A stretch of DNA of 17,152 bases from RGIG5579 sp045655865. Its GTDB lineage: Bacteria > Bacillota > Clostridia > Oscillospirales > SIG627. Location: the NCBI GenBank assembly GCA_045655865.1, contig JAZOQB010000018.1, positions 1-17,152 of the forward strand, in the 5' to 3' direction. Made by a program: the position numbers and the translations under genes. This document shows positions 1-6,835 of this stretch, in pieces. Below the pieces are notes generated by a model. It was not told the DNA's origin. It saw nothing but the letters and a program-made list of their open reading frames with translations, and ran no database searches. Position 1 is the first letter of the stretch. Every line of letters starts with the position of its first letter.

Positions 1-82
1 TTTGATTTTTACAAAAAAATTAAAATAATGCTCGTTGTTTTTATAGAAAATGATGAAAAATGAAAAAATATGCATAATCCTC

Positions 83-111
83 TTGACGAAATAGGAAAAG
101 GCGTGTATGAT
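83..111 (+). promoter_or_regulatory. Sigma-A promoter of the amino-acid ABC transporter operon
   Basis: The -35 box TTGACG (83-88) and -10 box TATGAT (106-111) are separated by 17 bp, close to the sigma-A consensus. Transcription would start near 118, about 30 nt before the first ATG. The sequence before it (1-82) is very AT-rich and includes the palindrome TATGCATA at 69-76, which could be an operator, but I recognise no regulator. Confidence 0.75.
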
Positions 112-146
112 AAAGACATCCTAATTTTGACTAAGGAGAGAAAACA

Positions 147-1013
147 ATGAAAAAGATTATTGCTTTGTGTTTGGCTTTTACCATGCTTCTTGGATCGGCG
201 CTGGTGCTGACCTCTTGTGCTAGTGATAACGAAATTTTGGTTCAGACCAACGCTTTCTTTGCTCCTTTTGAGTACTATGAAGGAACTGAGATCGTTGGCG
301 TGGACGTGGAGATCATGGCCAAGGTTGGTAAAAAACTGAACAAGACCGTAAAGTTTGAGAACGTAGAGTTTGCCGCCATCATTGACAACGTGGCAGCCGG
401 TAAGGTTTGTGATGCAGGTGCCGCCGGCATTACCATTACTGACGAGCGTAAGGAAAAGGTGGATTTTTCCATTCCTTATTACACCTCTGTTCAGTACGTC
501 ATCTACGCTGCGGATTCTGATATTGCCACCAAAACGGTGGACGGAAAGAGCTACATTGTTTGGGACGCCCTGAAAGGTATGACCATCGGAACCCAGACCG
601 ATACCACCGGTTGGATCTACACCGACGGTGAGATCAACGCTACCGAGGATAACGATTACGGTTACGCCGGCGTTCTTTACGGAACCAATACCCAGTTGAA
701 GAATTTTGACAATGCTCAGCTGGCCGCTGACGGTATCGATGCTAACCAGGTTGACGTGGTCATCATTGACGAGCTTCCTGCCAAGTTCATTACCTCTAAG
801 AACACAAACCTTAAGTGCCTGCCCTTGTATTATTCCGGCGATACGGATGCGGAAGACGCCCCCGTGGAAGAAGAGTACGCCATTTGTGTTACCAAGGGTG
901 ACAAAAAGCTTTTGGAAGCCATCAACGAAGTCTTGACTGAGATGATGAAGAAGGATGACAACAACCAGTCTGAAATTGAAAAACTAGTGATGAAACACAT
1001 GGGTATGGAGTAA
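147..1013 (+). CDS. Amino-acid ABC transporter substrate-binding lipoprotein
   Basis: This is the extracellular receptor of a polar amino-acid importer (solute-binding protein family 3). The 288-residue protein starts with a lipoprotein signal peptide whose lipobox LTSC puts the lipidated cysteine at residue 24. The mature part has the family's two-lobe features: F41-E42 near the ligand pocket, GVDVEIMAKV at 51-60, the signature AGITITDERKEKVDFS around 93-108 with R101 expected to hold the ligand carboxylate, and VIIDELPA at 205-212, where the acidic residue usually contacts the amino group. The ribosome binding site AAGGAG lies 8 nt before ATG. A hairpin terminator follows, so the receptor is probably made in excess over the permease and ATPase. 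The substrate cannot be fixed from sequence; glutamine, arginine, cystine and broad specificity are all possible. Confidence 0.93.
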   Translation: MKKIIALCLAFTMLLGSALVLTSCASDNEILVQTNAFFAPFEYYEGTEIVGVDVEIMAKVGKKLNKTVKFENVEFAAIIDNVAAGKVCDAGAAGITITDERKEKVDFSIPYYTSVQYVIYAADSDIATKTVDGKSYIVWDALKGMTIGTQTDTTGWIYTDGEINATEDNDYGYAGVLYGTNTQLKNFDNAQLAADGIDANQVDVVIIDELPAKFITSKNTNLKCLPLYYSGDTDAEDAPVEEEYAICVTKGDKKLLEAINEVLTEMMKKDDNNQSEIEKLVMKHMGME

Positions 1014-1034
1014 AACCTGTCACGGTTTTTTTAG

Positions 1035-1068
1035 AAAAAAGAACGATGCCTTCGTGTCGTTCTTTTTT
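1035..1068 (+). terminator. Terminator between receptor and permease genes
   Basis: AAAAAAGAACGA pairs with TCGTTCTTTTTT across a short inner stem and loop, and the 3' arm ends in a T tract. It lies 21 nt after the receptor stop and 27 nt before the permease start. No separate promoter is evident before the permease, so partial readthrough is the likely route of expression. Confidence 0.8.
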
Positions 1069-1095
1069 CCTCTATAACAGGATAGGAATGGGCAT

Positions 1096-1788
1096 ATGAA
1101 TTTTTTTGAAGGTGTCTATCAGCTGTTTACCACAGCAAAATACGTAGAAAGCCTTTTCGAAGGACTCAAAATTACTTTGATCATCTCCGTTCTTGCCGCC
1201 ATTTTGGGTCTGCTGCTGGGAACGATGGTAGCGCTGGTGTCCATCAGCCCCGATTCGGCGGTGATGAAGGTACCAAAGTTTCTCTGCAAGATTTACATTA
1301 CCGTGATCCGAGGAACGCCGATGGCGCTACAACTGTTTATCATGTTTTACGTGATTTTCGCCATTCGGGGCTTTCCCAATATTGTGACGGCAATTCTGGC
1401 TTTTGGTATCAACTCCGGTGCCTACGTGGCGGAGAATATTCGCGCCGGTATCCTTTCTGTCGATATTGGGCAGACGGAAGCCGGTCGGGCGTTGGGACTG
1501 ACGGCGGGAACGACTATGACCAGAATCGTGATTCCTCAGGCCATCAAAAACGTGATCCCTACCATTGGAAACGAACTGATCGCTTTGATCAAAGAGACTT
1601 CGATCGTCAGTATGATCGGAATGTACGATCTGACCATGGCGGCGAAAATCATTGGCAGTGGAAACAACATGGCAAGCTACCTGATCCCCATGAGTGTGGC
1701 AGCACTCTTTTATCTTGCCATTGTGTACCTTCTGACCTTCGTAATCAAGTTGATTGAAAGGAGGCTGAGAGCCGGTGATAAGCGTTAG
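1096..1788 (+). CDS. Amino-acid ABC transporter permease
   Basis: Membrane-spanning subunit of the polar amino-acid importer (HisM/GlnP type, BPD_transp_1 fold). The 230-residue protein has about five hydrophobic helices (roughly 24-48, 64-91, 96-112, 155-175, 196-218). It carries RGTP at 72-75, typical of this subfamily, and the EAA cytoplasmic loop at about 125-155, running from GQTEAGRALGL to IPQAIKNVIP, which docks on the ATPase. Length is normal for the family. The start ATG has a modest AGGA-type ribosome binding site. The 3' end overlaps the ATPase gene by 14 nt, which suggests translational coupling. Confidence 0.95.
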   Translation: MNFFEGVYQLFTTAKYVESLFEGLKITLIISVLAAILGLLLGTMVALVSISPDSAVMKVPKFLCKIYITVIRGTPMALQLFIMFYVIFAIRGFPNIVTAILAFGINSGAYVAENIRAGILSVDIGQTEAGRALGLTAGTTMTRIVIPQAIKNVIPTIGNELIALIKETSIVSMIGMYDLTMAAKIIGSGNNMASYLIPMSVAALFYLAIVYLLTFVIKLIERRLRAGDKR

Positions 1789-2668
1789 GCAGATCCATAA
1801 AAGTTTTGGAGACGTAAAGGTTTTGCAGGGCGTTTCCTGCGAAATCGAAAAAGGGGAGCGAGTTGTGATTCTCGGCCCTTCCGGTAGCGGCAAGAGCACG
1901 TTGCTGCGTTGTATGAACCTCTTGGAAACACCGGAGGCCGGAGAGATCTGGGTAGACGATCATCTGATCACTGCGGCAGATCCTTACCTTTCTTCTCAGA
2001 TCCTGAAAGAAAGTGCCACCTTTCATAAGCTCTCTTCTTCCGGCATGGAGGAAAAGGCGGCTTTGGATCGTATTTGCCAGGAACGGTTGCTGAAAAAGAG
2101 GGAAGGAAAGCCTTTTTCTGAGGCGTTAAAAGCCTATGAAGCAAACCATCGCCTGGACATCAATCTGGCCCGAAGAAGAATGGGAATGGTGTTTCAGCAC
2201 TTCAATCTTTTTAACAATCTTACCGTAATTCAAAATCTGACTCTGGCACCGGTTCGCTTGAAGCTTAAAACTCAAAAGGAAGCGGAAGAGAGGGCTATGG
2301 AACTTTTGAACCGGATCAATTTGGCGGAAAAGCGGGATGAATATCCCTCTAAGCTTTCCGGAGGGCAGAAACAGCGGGTGGCCATTGTTCGCGCCCTGGC
2401 TATGGATCCGGAAGTAATGCTTTTTGACGAGCCCACCAGCGCTCTGGACCCGGAAATGGTAGGTGAAGTGCTGGACGTTATGAAAGATCTGGCTATGAGC
2501 GGGATGACCATGGTGGTAGTTACTCACGAAATGGGCTTTGCTCGAGAAGTGGGGAGCCGGATCATGTTTATGAATGAAGGGATTATTGCGGAAGAAGCAA
2601 CTCCGTCGGAGTTCTTTGAAAATCCCCGTCATCCGCGTCTGCAGGAATTTCTTTCTAAGGTGCTTTAA
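1775..2668 (+). CDS. Amino-acid ABC transporter ATP-binding protein with an inserted helical segment
   Basis: ATPase of the importer, GlnQ/HisP-like. The start is GTG, with AAAGGAGG 10 nt upstream inside the permease gene. All motor motifs are present: Walker A GPSGSGKST at 34-42, Q-loop Q141, signature LSGGQ at 194-198, Walker B MLFDEP at 215-220, D-loop SALD at 222-225, and H-loop H251. The C-terminal text EMVGEVLDVMKDLA and TMVVVTHEMGFAREV is typical of polar amino-acid importers. It is 297 residues long, where GlnQ proteins have about 240-250. The extra length is a charged, helix-prone segment between about 67 and 127, after the antiparallel beta part and before the Q-loop. The frame stays open and the flanking motifs are intact, so this is an in-frame elaboration, not a frameshift. 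Confidence 0.94.
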   Translation: MISVRQIHKSFGDVKVLQGVSCEIEKGERVVILGPSGSGKSTLLRCMNLLETPEAGEIWVDDHLITAADPYLSSQILKESATFHKLSSSGMEEKAALDRICQERLLKKREGKPFSEALKAYEANHRLDINLARRRMGMVFQHFNLFNNLTVIQNLTLAPVRLKLKTQKEAEERAMELLNRINLAEKRDEYPSKLSGGQKQRVAIVRALAMDPEVMLFDEPTSALDPEMVGEVLDVMKDLAMSGMTMVVVTHEMGFAREVGSRIMFMNEGIIAEEATPSEFFENPRHPRLQEFLSKVL

Positions 2669-2691
2669 AGATTTCTTTTGAAGGAAAAAAC

Positions 2692-2719
2692 AAGGTCGAA
2701 GCAATGGTGCTTCGACCTT
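2692..2719. terminator. Bidirectional terminator shared by convergent operons
   Basis: A perfect 12-bp stem (AAGGTCGAAGCA with TGCTTCGACCTT, loop ATGG) has T-rich sequence on the right for the + strand (TATCTTTTT) and A-rich sequence on the left, which reads as a T run on the - strand. It sits between the ABC ATPase gene (+) and the lipoprotein gene (-) and can end transcription from both sides. Confidence 0.85.
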
Positions 2720-2746
2720 ATCTTTTTGAAAAATTCAATTTTAGGA

Positions 2747-3211
2747 TTAGGGAATAATGGGGATAATGGGAGTTTGAATTCCGCTACCCAGAATTCCGTC
2801 CTCGGGGTCGATGACGCCAGAGCCACCGTTTCCGTTGCCGCCGCTTCCGTTAGTACCGTTACCGTTGCTACCATTGCCGTTGCTACCGTTGCCGTTGCTG
2901 CCATTGCCGGTGCTGCCATTGCCACTGTTGCCGGAACCGGTGCTGCCATTGCCACTGTTGCCGGAACCGGTGCTACCGTTGCTACCATTGCCGGAGCCAG
3001 CGCTACCGGCGTTTCCGCTTCCGCCGTTGTCTCCAACGTTGCCGGAACCGTTGTTTTCGTTGGAATTTTCTTCATTGCCAGAGCCTTCGCCGTTGTTGTT
3101 TTCTTGGGTGGACGGAGAGGAGGCGGGAGACGTTTCATTTTCCTTGTCTGCGCATGCGGCAAGAGAAAAGATCAAGAGTATCGTTAAAAGAATTGCAATG
3201 AGTTTTTTCAT
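2747..3211 (-). CDS. Small lipoprotein with a Gly/Asn/Ser-rich repeat domain
   Basis: A 154-residue predicted lipoprotein of unknown function. The signal peptide ends in the lipobox LAAC with C20. Residues about 21-52 are polar and acidic. About 53-132 are almost only Gly, Asn, Ser and Thr, built from short units such as NGSNG and GSGNSGNGST. The last 20 or so residues are different: an acidic VIDPEDG and then an Ile/Pro-rich tail. This resembles a flexible wall-spanning linker with a small terminal epitope, but no known domain is visible. The ribosome binding site AGGAAAGG precedes the ATG. The gene begins 38 nt after the SPFH gene and probably shares its transcript. The lipobox and ribosome binding site decide this frame; the other frames across the repeat are open only because of the biased composition. 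Confidence 0.75.
   Translation of the reverse strand: MKKLIAILLTILLIFSLAACADKENETSPASSPSTQENNNGEGSGNEENSNENNGSGNVGDNGGSGNAGSAGSGNGSNGSTGSGNSGNGSTGSGNSGNGSTGNGSNGNGSNGNGSNGNGTNGSGGNGNGGSGVIDPEDGILGSGIQTPIIPIIP
2911..2970. repeat. Tandem 30-bp repeat, two identical copies
   Basis: Positions 2911-2940 and 2941-2970 are identical. Each copy encodes ten residues of the Gly/Asn/Ser domain on the - strand, within a wider array of degenerate 6- to 9-bp units spanning about 2823-3060. Exact copies suggest recent duplication by slippage or unequal recombination. Confidence 0.9.
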
Positions 3212-3249
3212 GTTTTTTCCTTTCCTATATGATTACGGATTCTTTTCCG

Positions 3250-4215
3250 TTATAATTGATTCTTATCATCGCAGCAGGGATCCGGTTTTTTGGGTTGAGT
3301 TGGAATCTGGCCGGGTTTTGTTACGTCCCCCAAACCGGTTATTTCCGAAAAAAGCGCCGCGTTGGTAGTGGTATTTACCACGTCCGAGGGAATAATGATC
3401 TTGGAAGCAGTGCCGTGAGAGAGCTGCACCAAAGATTCGTATTTTTTCAATTCTAAAATTGCCGGAGTGGGATTGGCCTCTCTCAGGGCGAGCAGACCAT
3501 CTGCCTCCGCTTTCTTTGCAAGGAGAATTGCCTTAGCTTCGCCTTCTGCGCGTGCGATGCGGGCATCACGTTCGCCTTCCGCGGCCAGAATCATGGCCTG
3601 CTTATCTCCTTCTGCACGGGTAATGGCGGCGGCTTTGTGCCCTTCTGCCTGCAAAAGAGCTTCTCGCTTGTCCCGCTCCGCCTTCATTTGCTTTTCCATA
3701 GCGGATTGGATTTCTTTGGGAGGTATGATGTTTTTCAATTCTACACGGGTGACCTTGATGCCCCACTGATCGGTAGCCTCATCCAAGAAATGGGTCATTT
3801 GGGCGTTGATCTGATCCCGGGAGGTGAGGGTTGCATCAAGATCCAAACCGCCAACGATGTTTCGCAGAGTAGTGGCGGTCAGAGTTTCCAGCGCGGAGAT
3901 GGGGTTAACAACGCCGTAGGCGTAAAGTTTTGCATCAAAGACTTTAAAATATACCACGGTGTCGATTTGCATGGTGACGTTGTCCTTGGTAATCACCGGC
4001 TGAGGGGGCGAGTCTAAAACCTGTTCCTTTAGCGTGATTTTTTTTGCCACTCTTTCCAAAATTGGTACGCGGAAATGAACTCCGGCGCGCCAGGTAGCCC
4101 GATATTTCCCCAAGAGCTCGACAACGAACTCCGAAGCCTGGGGAACGATGGTAAAACTGCGAAAGAAGAGGACGACAACAAAGAAAGCGACAAGAAGATA
4201 GGGAATAAAGCCCAT
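3250..4215 (-). CDS. SPFH/band-7 (slipin-like) membrane protein
   Basis: A 321-residue member of the stomatin/prohibitin/flotillin/HflK-C superfamily, which form membrane-anchored ring scaffolds that organise membrane microdomains and partner proteins. An N-terminal hydrophobic helix (about 3-19) is followed by the band-7 domain (about 20-180), with the typical VVELLGKYRATWRAG at 31-45 and the LKNIIPP and EIQSAMEKQMKAERDKR stretches at about 160-183. A coiled coil with repeated AEG units follows (about 189-240). The frame is open further upstream, but I chose this start because GGAGG lies 8 nt before it; no ribosome binding site supports the earlier ATG at 4236. Its own promoter is at 4249-4277. 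Slipins often neighbour an NfeD gene; here the next gene encodes the repeat lipoprotein instead. Confidence 0.92.
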   Translation of the reverse strand: MGFIPYLLVAFFVVVLFFRSFTIVPQASEFVVELLGKYRATWRAGVHFRVPILERVAKKITLKEQVLDSPPQPVITKDNVTMQIDTVVYFKVFDAKLYAYGVVNPISALETLTATTLRNIVGGLDLDATLTSRDQINAQMTHFLDEATDQWGIKVTRVELKNIIPPKEIQSAMEKQMKAERDKREALLQAEGHKAAAITRAEGDKQAMILAAEGERDARIARAEGEAKAILLAKKAEADGLLALREANPTPAILELKKYESLVQLSHGTASKIIIPSDVVNTTTNAALFSEITGLGDVTKPGQIPTQPKKPDPCCDDKNQL

Positions 4216-4248
4216 AGGTATTTCCTCCGATTTCATGACTCTATTTTT

Positions 4249-4277
4249 ATTATAGAGGAATTTTTGAAAAAAATCAA
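4249..4277 (-). promoter_or_regulatory. Sigma-A promoter of the SPFH-lipoprotein unit
   Basis: On the - strand, -35 TTGATT (4272-4277) and a perfect -10 TATAAT (4249-4254) are separated by 17 bp. Transcription would start near 4242, about 27 nt before the SPFH start codon. About 130 bp separate it from the rplL terminator. Confidence 0.8.
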
Positions 4278-4410
4278 TAGGAATTCTATGCAGGAGAGTG
4301 GATTTGTGTGCGAACTGACGAAATTTAGAAAAGAGACGATTTCGCGAAAAAAAGAAAACGGCTTTATATTGAACATGCGCCAGAAGGTGATGGTGTAGCA
4401 AAAAGGGAAG

Positions 4411-4445
4411 AAAAAAGCTCCCGGAATATTTCCGGGAGCTTTTTT
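4411..4445 (-). terminator. Strong terminator after rplL
   Basis: A perfect 16-bp inverted repeat (AAAAAAGCTCCCGGAA with TTCCGGGAGCTTTTTT, 3-nt loop) starts 13 nt after the rplL stop and gives a U tract on the - strand. It separates the ribosomal-protein genes from the SPFH unit. Confidence 0.92.
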
Positions 4446-4458
4446 GGTAGAAAATCGA

Positions 4459-4836
4459 TTACTTCAGTTCGGCAGCAGCGCCAGCCTCGGCCAGCTTCTT
4501 GACGATCTCTTCGCCATCTGCCTTGGAAACTGCTTCCTTTACCTTGGAAGGAACGCCTTCCACCATGTCCTTGGCATCCTTCAAGCCAAGACCGGTGATC
4601 TCGCGAACCACTTTGATAACATCCAGCTTCTTGTCGCCGAAAGAAGTGAGTACAACATCGAACTCGCTCTTCTCTTCAGCAGCGGCAGCAGCGGCAGGAG
4701 CAGCAGCGCCGGCAACGGCAACGGGAGCGGCGGAAACGCCGAATTCTTCTTCCAGAGCGGAGACCAGATCCTTCATTTCCAGGATGGTCAGGGATTTGAT
4801 TTCTTCTAAAATCTGAGTGGTCTTTTCAGTAGCCAT
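4459..4836 (-). CDS. rplL: Ribosomal protein L7/L12 (bL12)
   Basis: Stalk protein of the large ribosomal subunit; dimers bind L10 and recruit translation GTPases. The 125-residue product has the N-terminal dimerisation domain (about 1-35), an Ala-rich hinge (about 38-57, with an unbroken run of alanines) and the C-terminal domain with FDVVLTSFGDKKLDVIKVVRE and GLGLKDAKDMVEGVP, the factor-binding surface. Two in-frame ATGs lie 6 nt apart. GGAGG is 9 nt from the one used here (4836) but only 3 nt from the upstream one (4842), so MATEK is the likelier N terminus. It lies 59 nt after rplJ in the same transcript and is followed by a terminator, not by rpoB. Confidence 0.97.
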   Translation of the reverse strand: MATEKTTQILEEIKSLTILEMKDLVSALEEEFGVSAAPVAVAGAAAPAAAAAAEEKSEFDVVLTSFGDKKLDVIKVVREITGLGLKDAKDMVEGVPSKVKEAVSKADGEEIVKKLAEAGAAAELK

Positions 4837-4895
4837 TTTCATTTACCTCCGAATTCAATTTTAATTGATTTTAATAAGTTTGAAATTGAGTAAGC

Positions 4896-5411
4896 TTAAG
4901 CTTCGGCTGCTTCGCCGGATTCTTCTTTGTCGATCTTTGCCTGCAACACATAGGCCAAACCATAAAGGGGACCCATCATGCTGCCCATGATCTTGCAGAG
5001 CATTTCTTCCTTGGAAGGAGTGCTTGCCAGTTCCAGAACGGCTGCTTGATCGATCACGCCGCCATCAATATAACCGGCTTTGATCTGGAAGGATTCGATC
5101 TTGTCGGCATATTCCTTCAGAATCTTGGCGGGAGCGATGGGGTCGTTTGCAGAGACAGCAAGTGCGTTCATGCCTTCCAGGTGAGCCTTCATGTCGCCGT
5201 AGCCACAAGCTTCACAAGCTCTTCCGGCAATGGAATTCTTGTAAACTTTGTAGTCTACACCGGCTTCTCGCAGAGCTTTACGCAACTGAGTGTCTTGTTC
5301 TACGGTAATGCCTGCATAGCTGACCAGGACGCCAGAAACGGAGTTTTTAATTTTTTCCGTTAAATTTGCGCACTCTGCCTGCTTTTTTTCCAAAATCTTT
5401 GCGCTGGGCAT
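4896..5411 (-). CDS. rplJ: Ribosomal protein L10 (uL10)
   Basis: Base of the ribosomal stalk: it binds 23S rRNA and, through its C-terminal helix, L7/L12 dimers. The 171-residue protein begins MPSAKILEKK and includes SVSGVLVSYAGITVEQ and LRKALREAGVDYKVYKNS (about 29-65), typical of the family. The Glu/Ala-rich tail EESGEAAEA is usual. The frame is open further upstream, but that stretch is the untranslated L10 leader. GGAGG 8 nt before the ATG at 5411 fixes the start. The L10-(L12) complex is known to repress its own operon by binding the leader that is present here. Confidence 0.97.
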   Translation of the reverse strand: MPSAKILEKKQAECANLTEKIKNSVSGVLVSYAGITVEQDTQLRKALREAGVDYKVYKNSIAGRACEACGYGDMKAHLEGMNALAVSANDPIAPAKILKEYADKIESFQIKAGYIDGGVIDQAAVLELASTPSKEEMLCKIMGSMMGPLYGLAYVLQAKIDKEESGEAAEA

Positions 5412-5439
5412 CGTTTCTACCTCCATTTGAATTTTTGAC

Positions 5440-5560
5440 AACAAAAAGGGCATTCCTTCTGCCGAAGAAATGCCCTTCCAATCATACAAGAAGAATGCAA
5501 GTTTCCTCGACAGGCGCTAAGCTTTCAGAGGGGAACCCTCACCTGTTGTCTTAGGTAACG
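5440..5560 (-). promoter_or_regulatory. Ribosomal protein L10 leader RNA
   Basis: The leader matches the known Firmicutes L10 leader. On the - strand it begins ACCTAAGACAACAGGTGAGG. The arms ACAGG (5542-5546) and CCTGT (5510-5514) close a helix around a GAGGG-TTC-CCCTC hairpin, followed by the conserved GTCGAGG and a downstream terminator. L10, alone or with L12, is expected to bind it and lower rplJL expression. The call rests on pattern recognition without a covariance search. Confidence 0.85.
5443..5477 (-). terminator. Attenuator hairpin in the rplJ leader
   Basis: On the - strand AAGGGCATT pairs with AATGCCCTT around an inner TTC/GAA hairpin, followed by a T run. It sits between the L10-binding structure and the rplJ ribosome binding site, the usual place for the terminator in Firmicutes L10 leaders. 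L10 binding upstream would favour termination. Confidence 0.8.
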
Positions 5561-5565
5561 GACAA

Positions 5566-5594
5566 ATTCTAGCACACTTTGGTGCTTTTGTCAA
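5566..5594 (-). promoter_or_regulatory. Internal promoter for rplJ-rplL
   Basis: On the - strand a perfect -35 TTGACA (5589-5594) and -10 TAGAAT (5566-5571) have a 17-bp spacer. The -35 box begins 4 nt after the rplA stop, and the start point falls just before the L10 leader. rplJL can thus be transcribed on their own as well as by readthrough from rplA. Confidence 0.88.
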
Positions 5595-5598
5595 GTGT

Positions 5599-6291
5599 TT
5601 AACCGAGCTTCGCGGCGTTGACTTTCACGCCGGGGCCCATGGTAGAAGCCACGACACAGCTCTTAATGTACTGACCTTTGGCTGCGGCGGGTTTTGCCTT
5701 GATGATGGCAGACATAATGGCTTCAAAGTTTTCCACCAGCTTTTCCTTCCCGAAGGAGGCTTTGCCGATGGGGCAGTGGATGATGTTGGTACGGTCAAGA
5801 CGGTACTCGATCTTACCTGCCTTGGCGTCCAGAACTGCTTTGCCTACATTGGTGGTAACGGTGCCGGCTTTGGGGTTGGGCATGAGGCCCTTAGGTCCAA
5901 GAACACGGCCCAGACGTCCGATGACACCCATCATATCAGGAGTGGCGATCACAACGTCAAACTCAAACCAGTTTTCATTCTGGATGCGAGCAACCAAATC
6001 TTCTGCTCCTACGTAATCGCTTCCGGCTTCCTCGGCGGCTTTGGCATTGTCGCCTTTAGCGAACACCAGGGTGCGAACCGTTTTACCGGTACCGTTGGGG
6101 AGAACTACCGCACCGCGGACCTGCTGATCAGCCTGGCGGGAGTCAACGCCCAAACGAACGTGGAGCTCAATGGTTTCATCGAATTTTGCTTTGGCAGATG
6201 AGACCACATTCACAAAAGCTTCTTCAGGATCGAAGAGCTTGCGCGTGTCAAATGCGGACACGCTTTCCATGTATTTCTTGCCTTTTTTCAT
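5599..6291 (-). CDS. rplA: Ribosomal protein L1 (uL1)
   Basis: Large-subunit protein of the L1 stalk near the E site; in many bacteria it also represses its own mRNA. The 230-residue product has family hallmarks: the N-terminal KKYMESVSAFDTRKLF, the domain I text VDSRQADQQVRGAVVLPNGTG (about 49-69), the domain II signature GRLGRVLGPKGLMPNPKAGTV (about 125-145), and a C-terminal SSTMGPG-like motif (here STMGPGVKV). Length is standard. A GGAG ribosome binding site precedes the ATG, and the gap from rplK is 18 nt. No terminator separates it from the rplJ promoter. Confidence 0.97.
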   Translation of the reverse strand: MKKGKKYMESVSAFDTRKLFDPEEAFVNVVSSAKAKFDETIELHVRLGVDSRQADQQVRGAVVLPNGTGKTVRTLVFAKGDNAKAAEEAGSDYVGAEDLVARIQNENWFEFDVVIATPDMMGVIGRLGRVLGPKGLMPNPKAGTVTTNVGKAVLDAKAGKIEYRLDRTNIIHCPIGKASFGKEKLVENFEAIMSAIIKAKPAAAKGQYIKSCVVASTMGPGVKVNAAKLG

Positions 6292-6309
6292 GTTCCGTCG
6301 CTCCTTTCC

Positions 6310-6735
6310 TTACTCTTCCACCGTAACGCCCATGCTACGTGCGGTGCCGGCAATCATGCTCATGGCAGCTTCAACGGAAGCGGCGTTCAAGTCGGACATT
6401 TTTTGGGTGGCGATGGCACGGAGCTGCTCCTGGGAGAGCTTGGCCACCTTGGTCTTGTTGGGAACGGCAGATCCGGACTCAATACCACAAGCCTTCTTCA
6501 CCAGAACAGCCGCAGGGGGAGTCTTTGTGATGAAGGAGAAGGTGCGGTCCGAATAAATGGTAATAACGACGGGGATAATCAGACCCGCATCGTTCTTGGT
6601 GCGCTCATTGAACTCTTTGCAGAAGTTGGGGATGGCGACACCGTGCTGACCCAGTGCAGGACCCACAGGGGGGCCGGGCATTGCCTTTGCAGCCGGGAGC
6701 TGGAGCTTGACGTAAGCTACGATTTTTTTTGCCAT
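6310..6735 (-). CDS. rplK: Ribosomal protein L11 (uL11)
   Basis: Binds the GTPase-associated centre of 23S rRNA and is needed for stringent-factor activation. The 141-residue product is the standard length. It has the N-terminal VKLQLPAAKAMPGPPVGPALGQ (about 8-29), with the proline pair that interacts with factors, NFCKEFNERT, and the C-terminal RNA-binding domain with TPPAAVLVKKA and GTARSMGVTVE. The ribosome binding site AAAGGAG lies 8-9 nt before the ATG. It follows nusG after a 100-nt gap that contains a GC hairpin. Confidence 0.98.
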   Translation of the reverse strand: MAKKIVAYVKLQLPAAKAMPGPPVGPALGQHGVAIPNFCKEFNERTKNDAGLIIPVVITIYSDRTFSFITKTPPAAVLVKKACGIESGSAVPNKTKVAKLSQEQLRAIATQKMSDLNAASVEAAMSMIAGTARSMGVTVEE

Positions 6736-6787
6736 AATGGTACTCCTTTCGTGGTCTGGCGGGAACCGCAGTTTTGATTCCCTCCCA

Positions 6788-6807
6788 CGGCCGCCCTATG
6801 GCGACCA
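6788..6807 (-). other. Hairpin in the nusG-rplK gap
   Basis: GGCCGCC (6789-6795) and GGCGACC (6800-6806) pair, with one G-U wobble in the RNA, around a 4-nt loop. A second small stem, GCCC-TTTT-GGGC, lies closer to nusG. Neither has a T run on the - strand, so they look like RNA structure or processing sites and not terminators. Their role is unknown. Confidence 0.45.
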
Positions 6808-6835
6808 TTTCAAGCCCTTTTGGGCACGAAACCGA

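Noticed and set aside
38..52. Possible CodY box upstream of the amino-acid transporter
   Set aside because: Only about 10 of 15 positions match the CodY consensus, and in a stretch this AT-rich such partial matches are expected by chance.
2665..3368. Long open frames on both strands across the Gly/Asn/Ser tract
   Set aside because: They arise from the repeat's lack of stops in several frames. Only the frame 2747-3211 on the - strand has a signal peptide, lipobox and ribosome binding site.
4216..4401. N-terminal extension of the SPFH protein
   Set aside because: The extension runs through the promoter at 4249-4277 and has no ribosome binding site; the start at 4215 has GGAGG at 8 nt.
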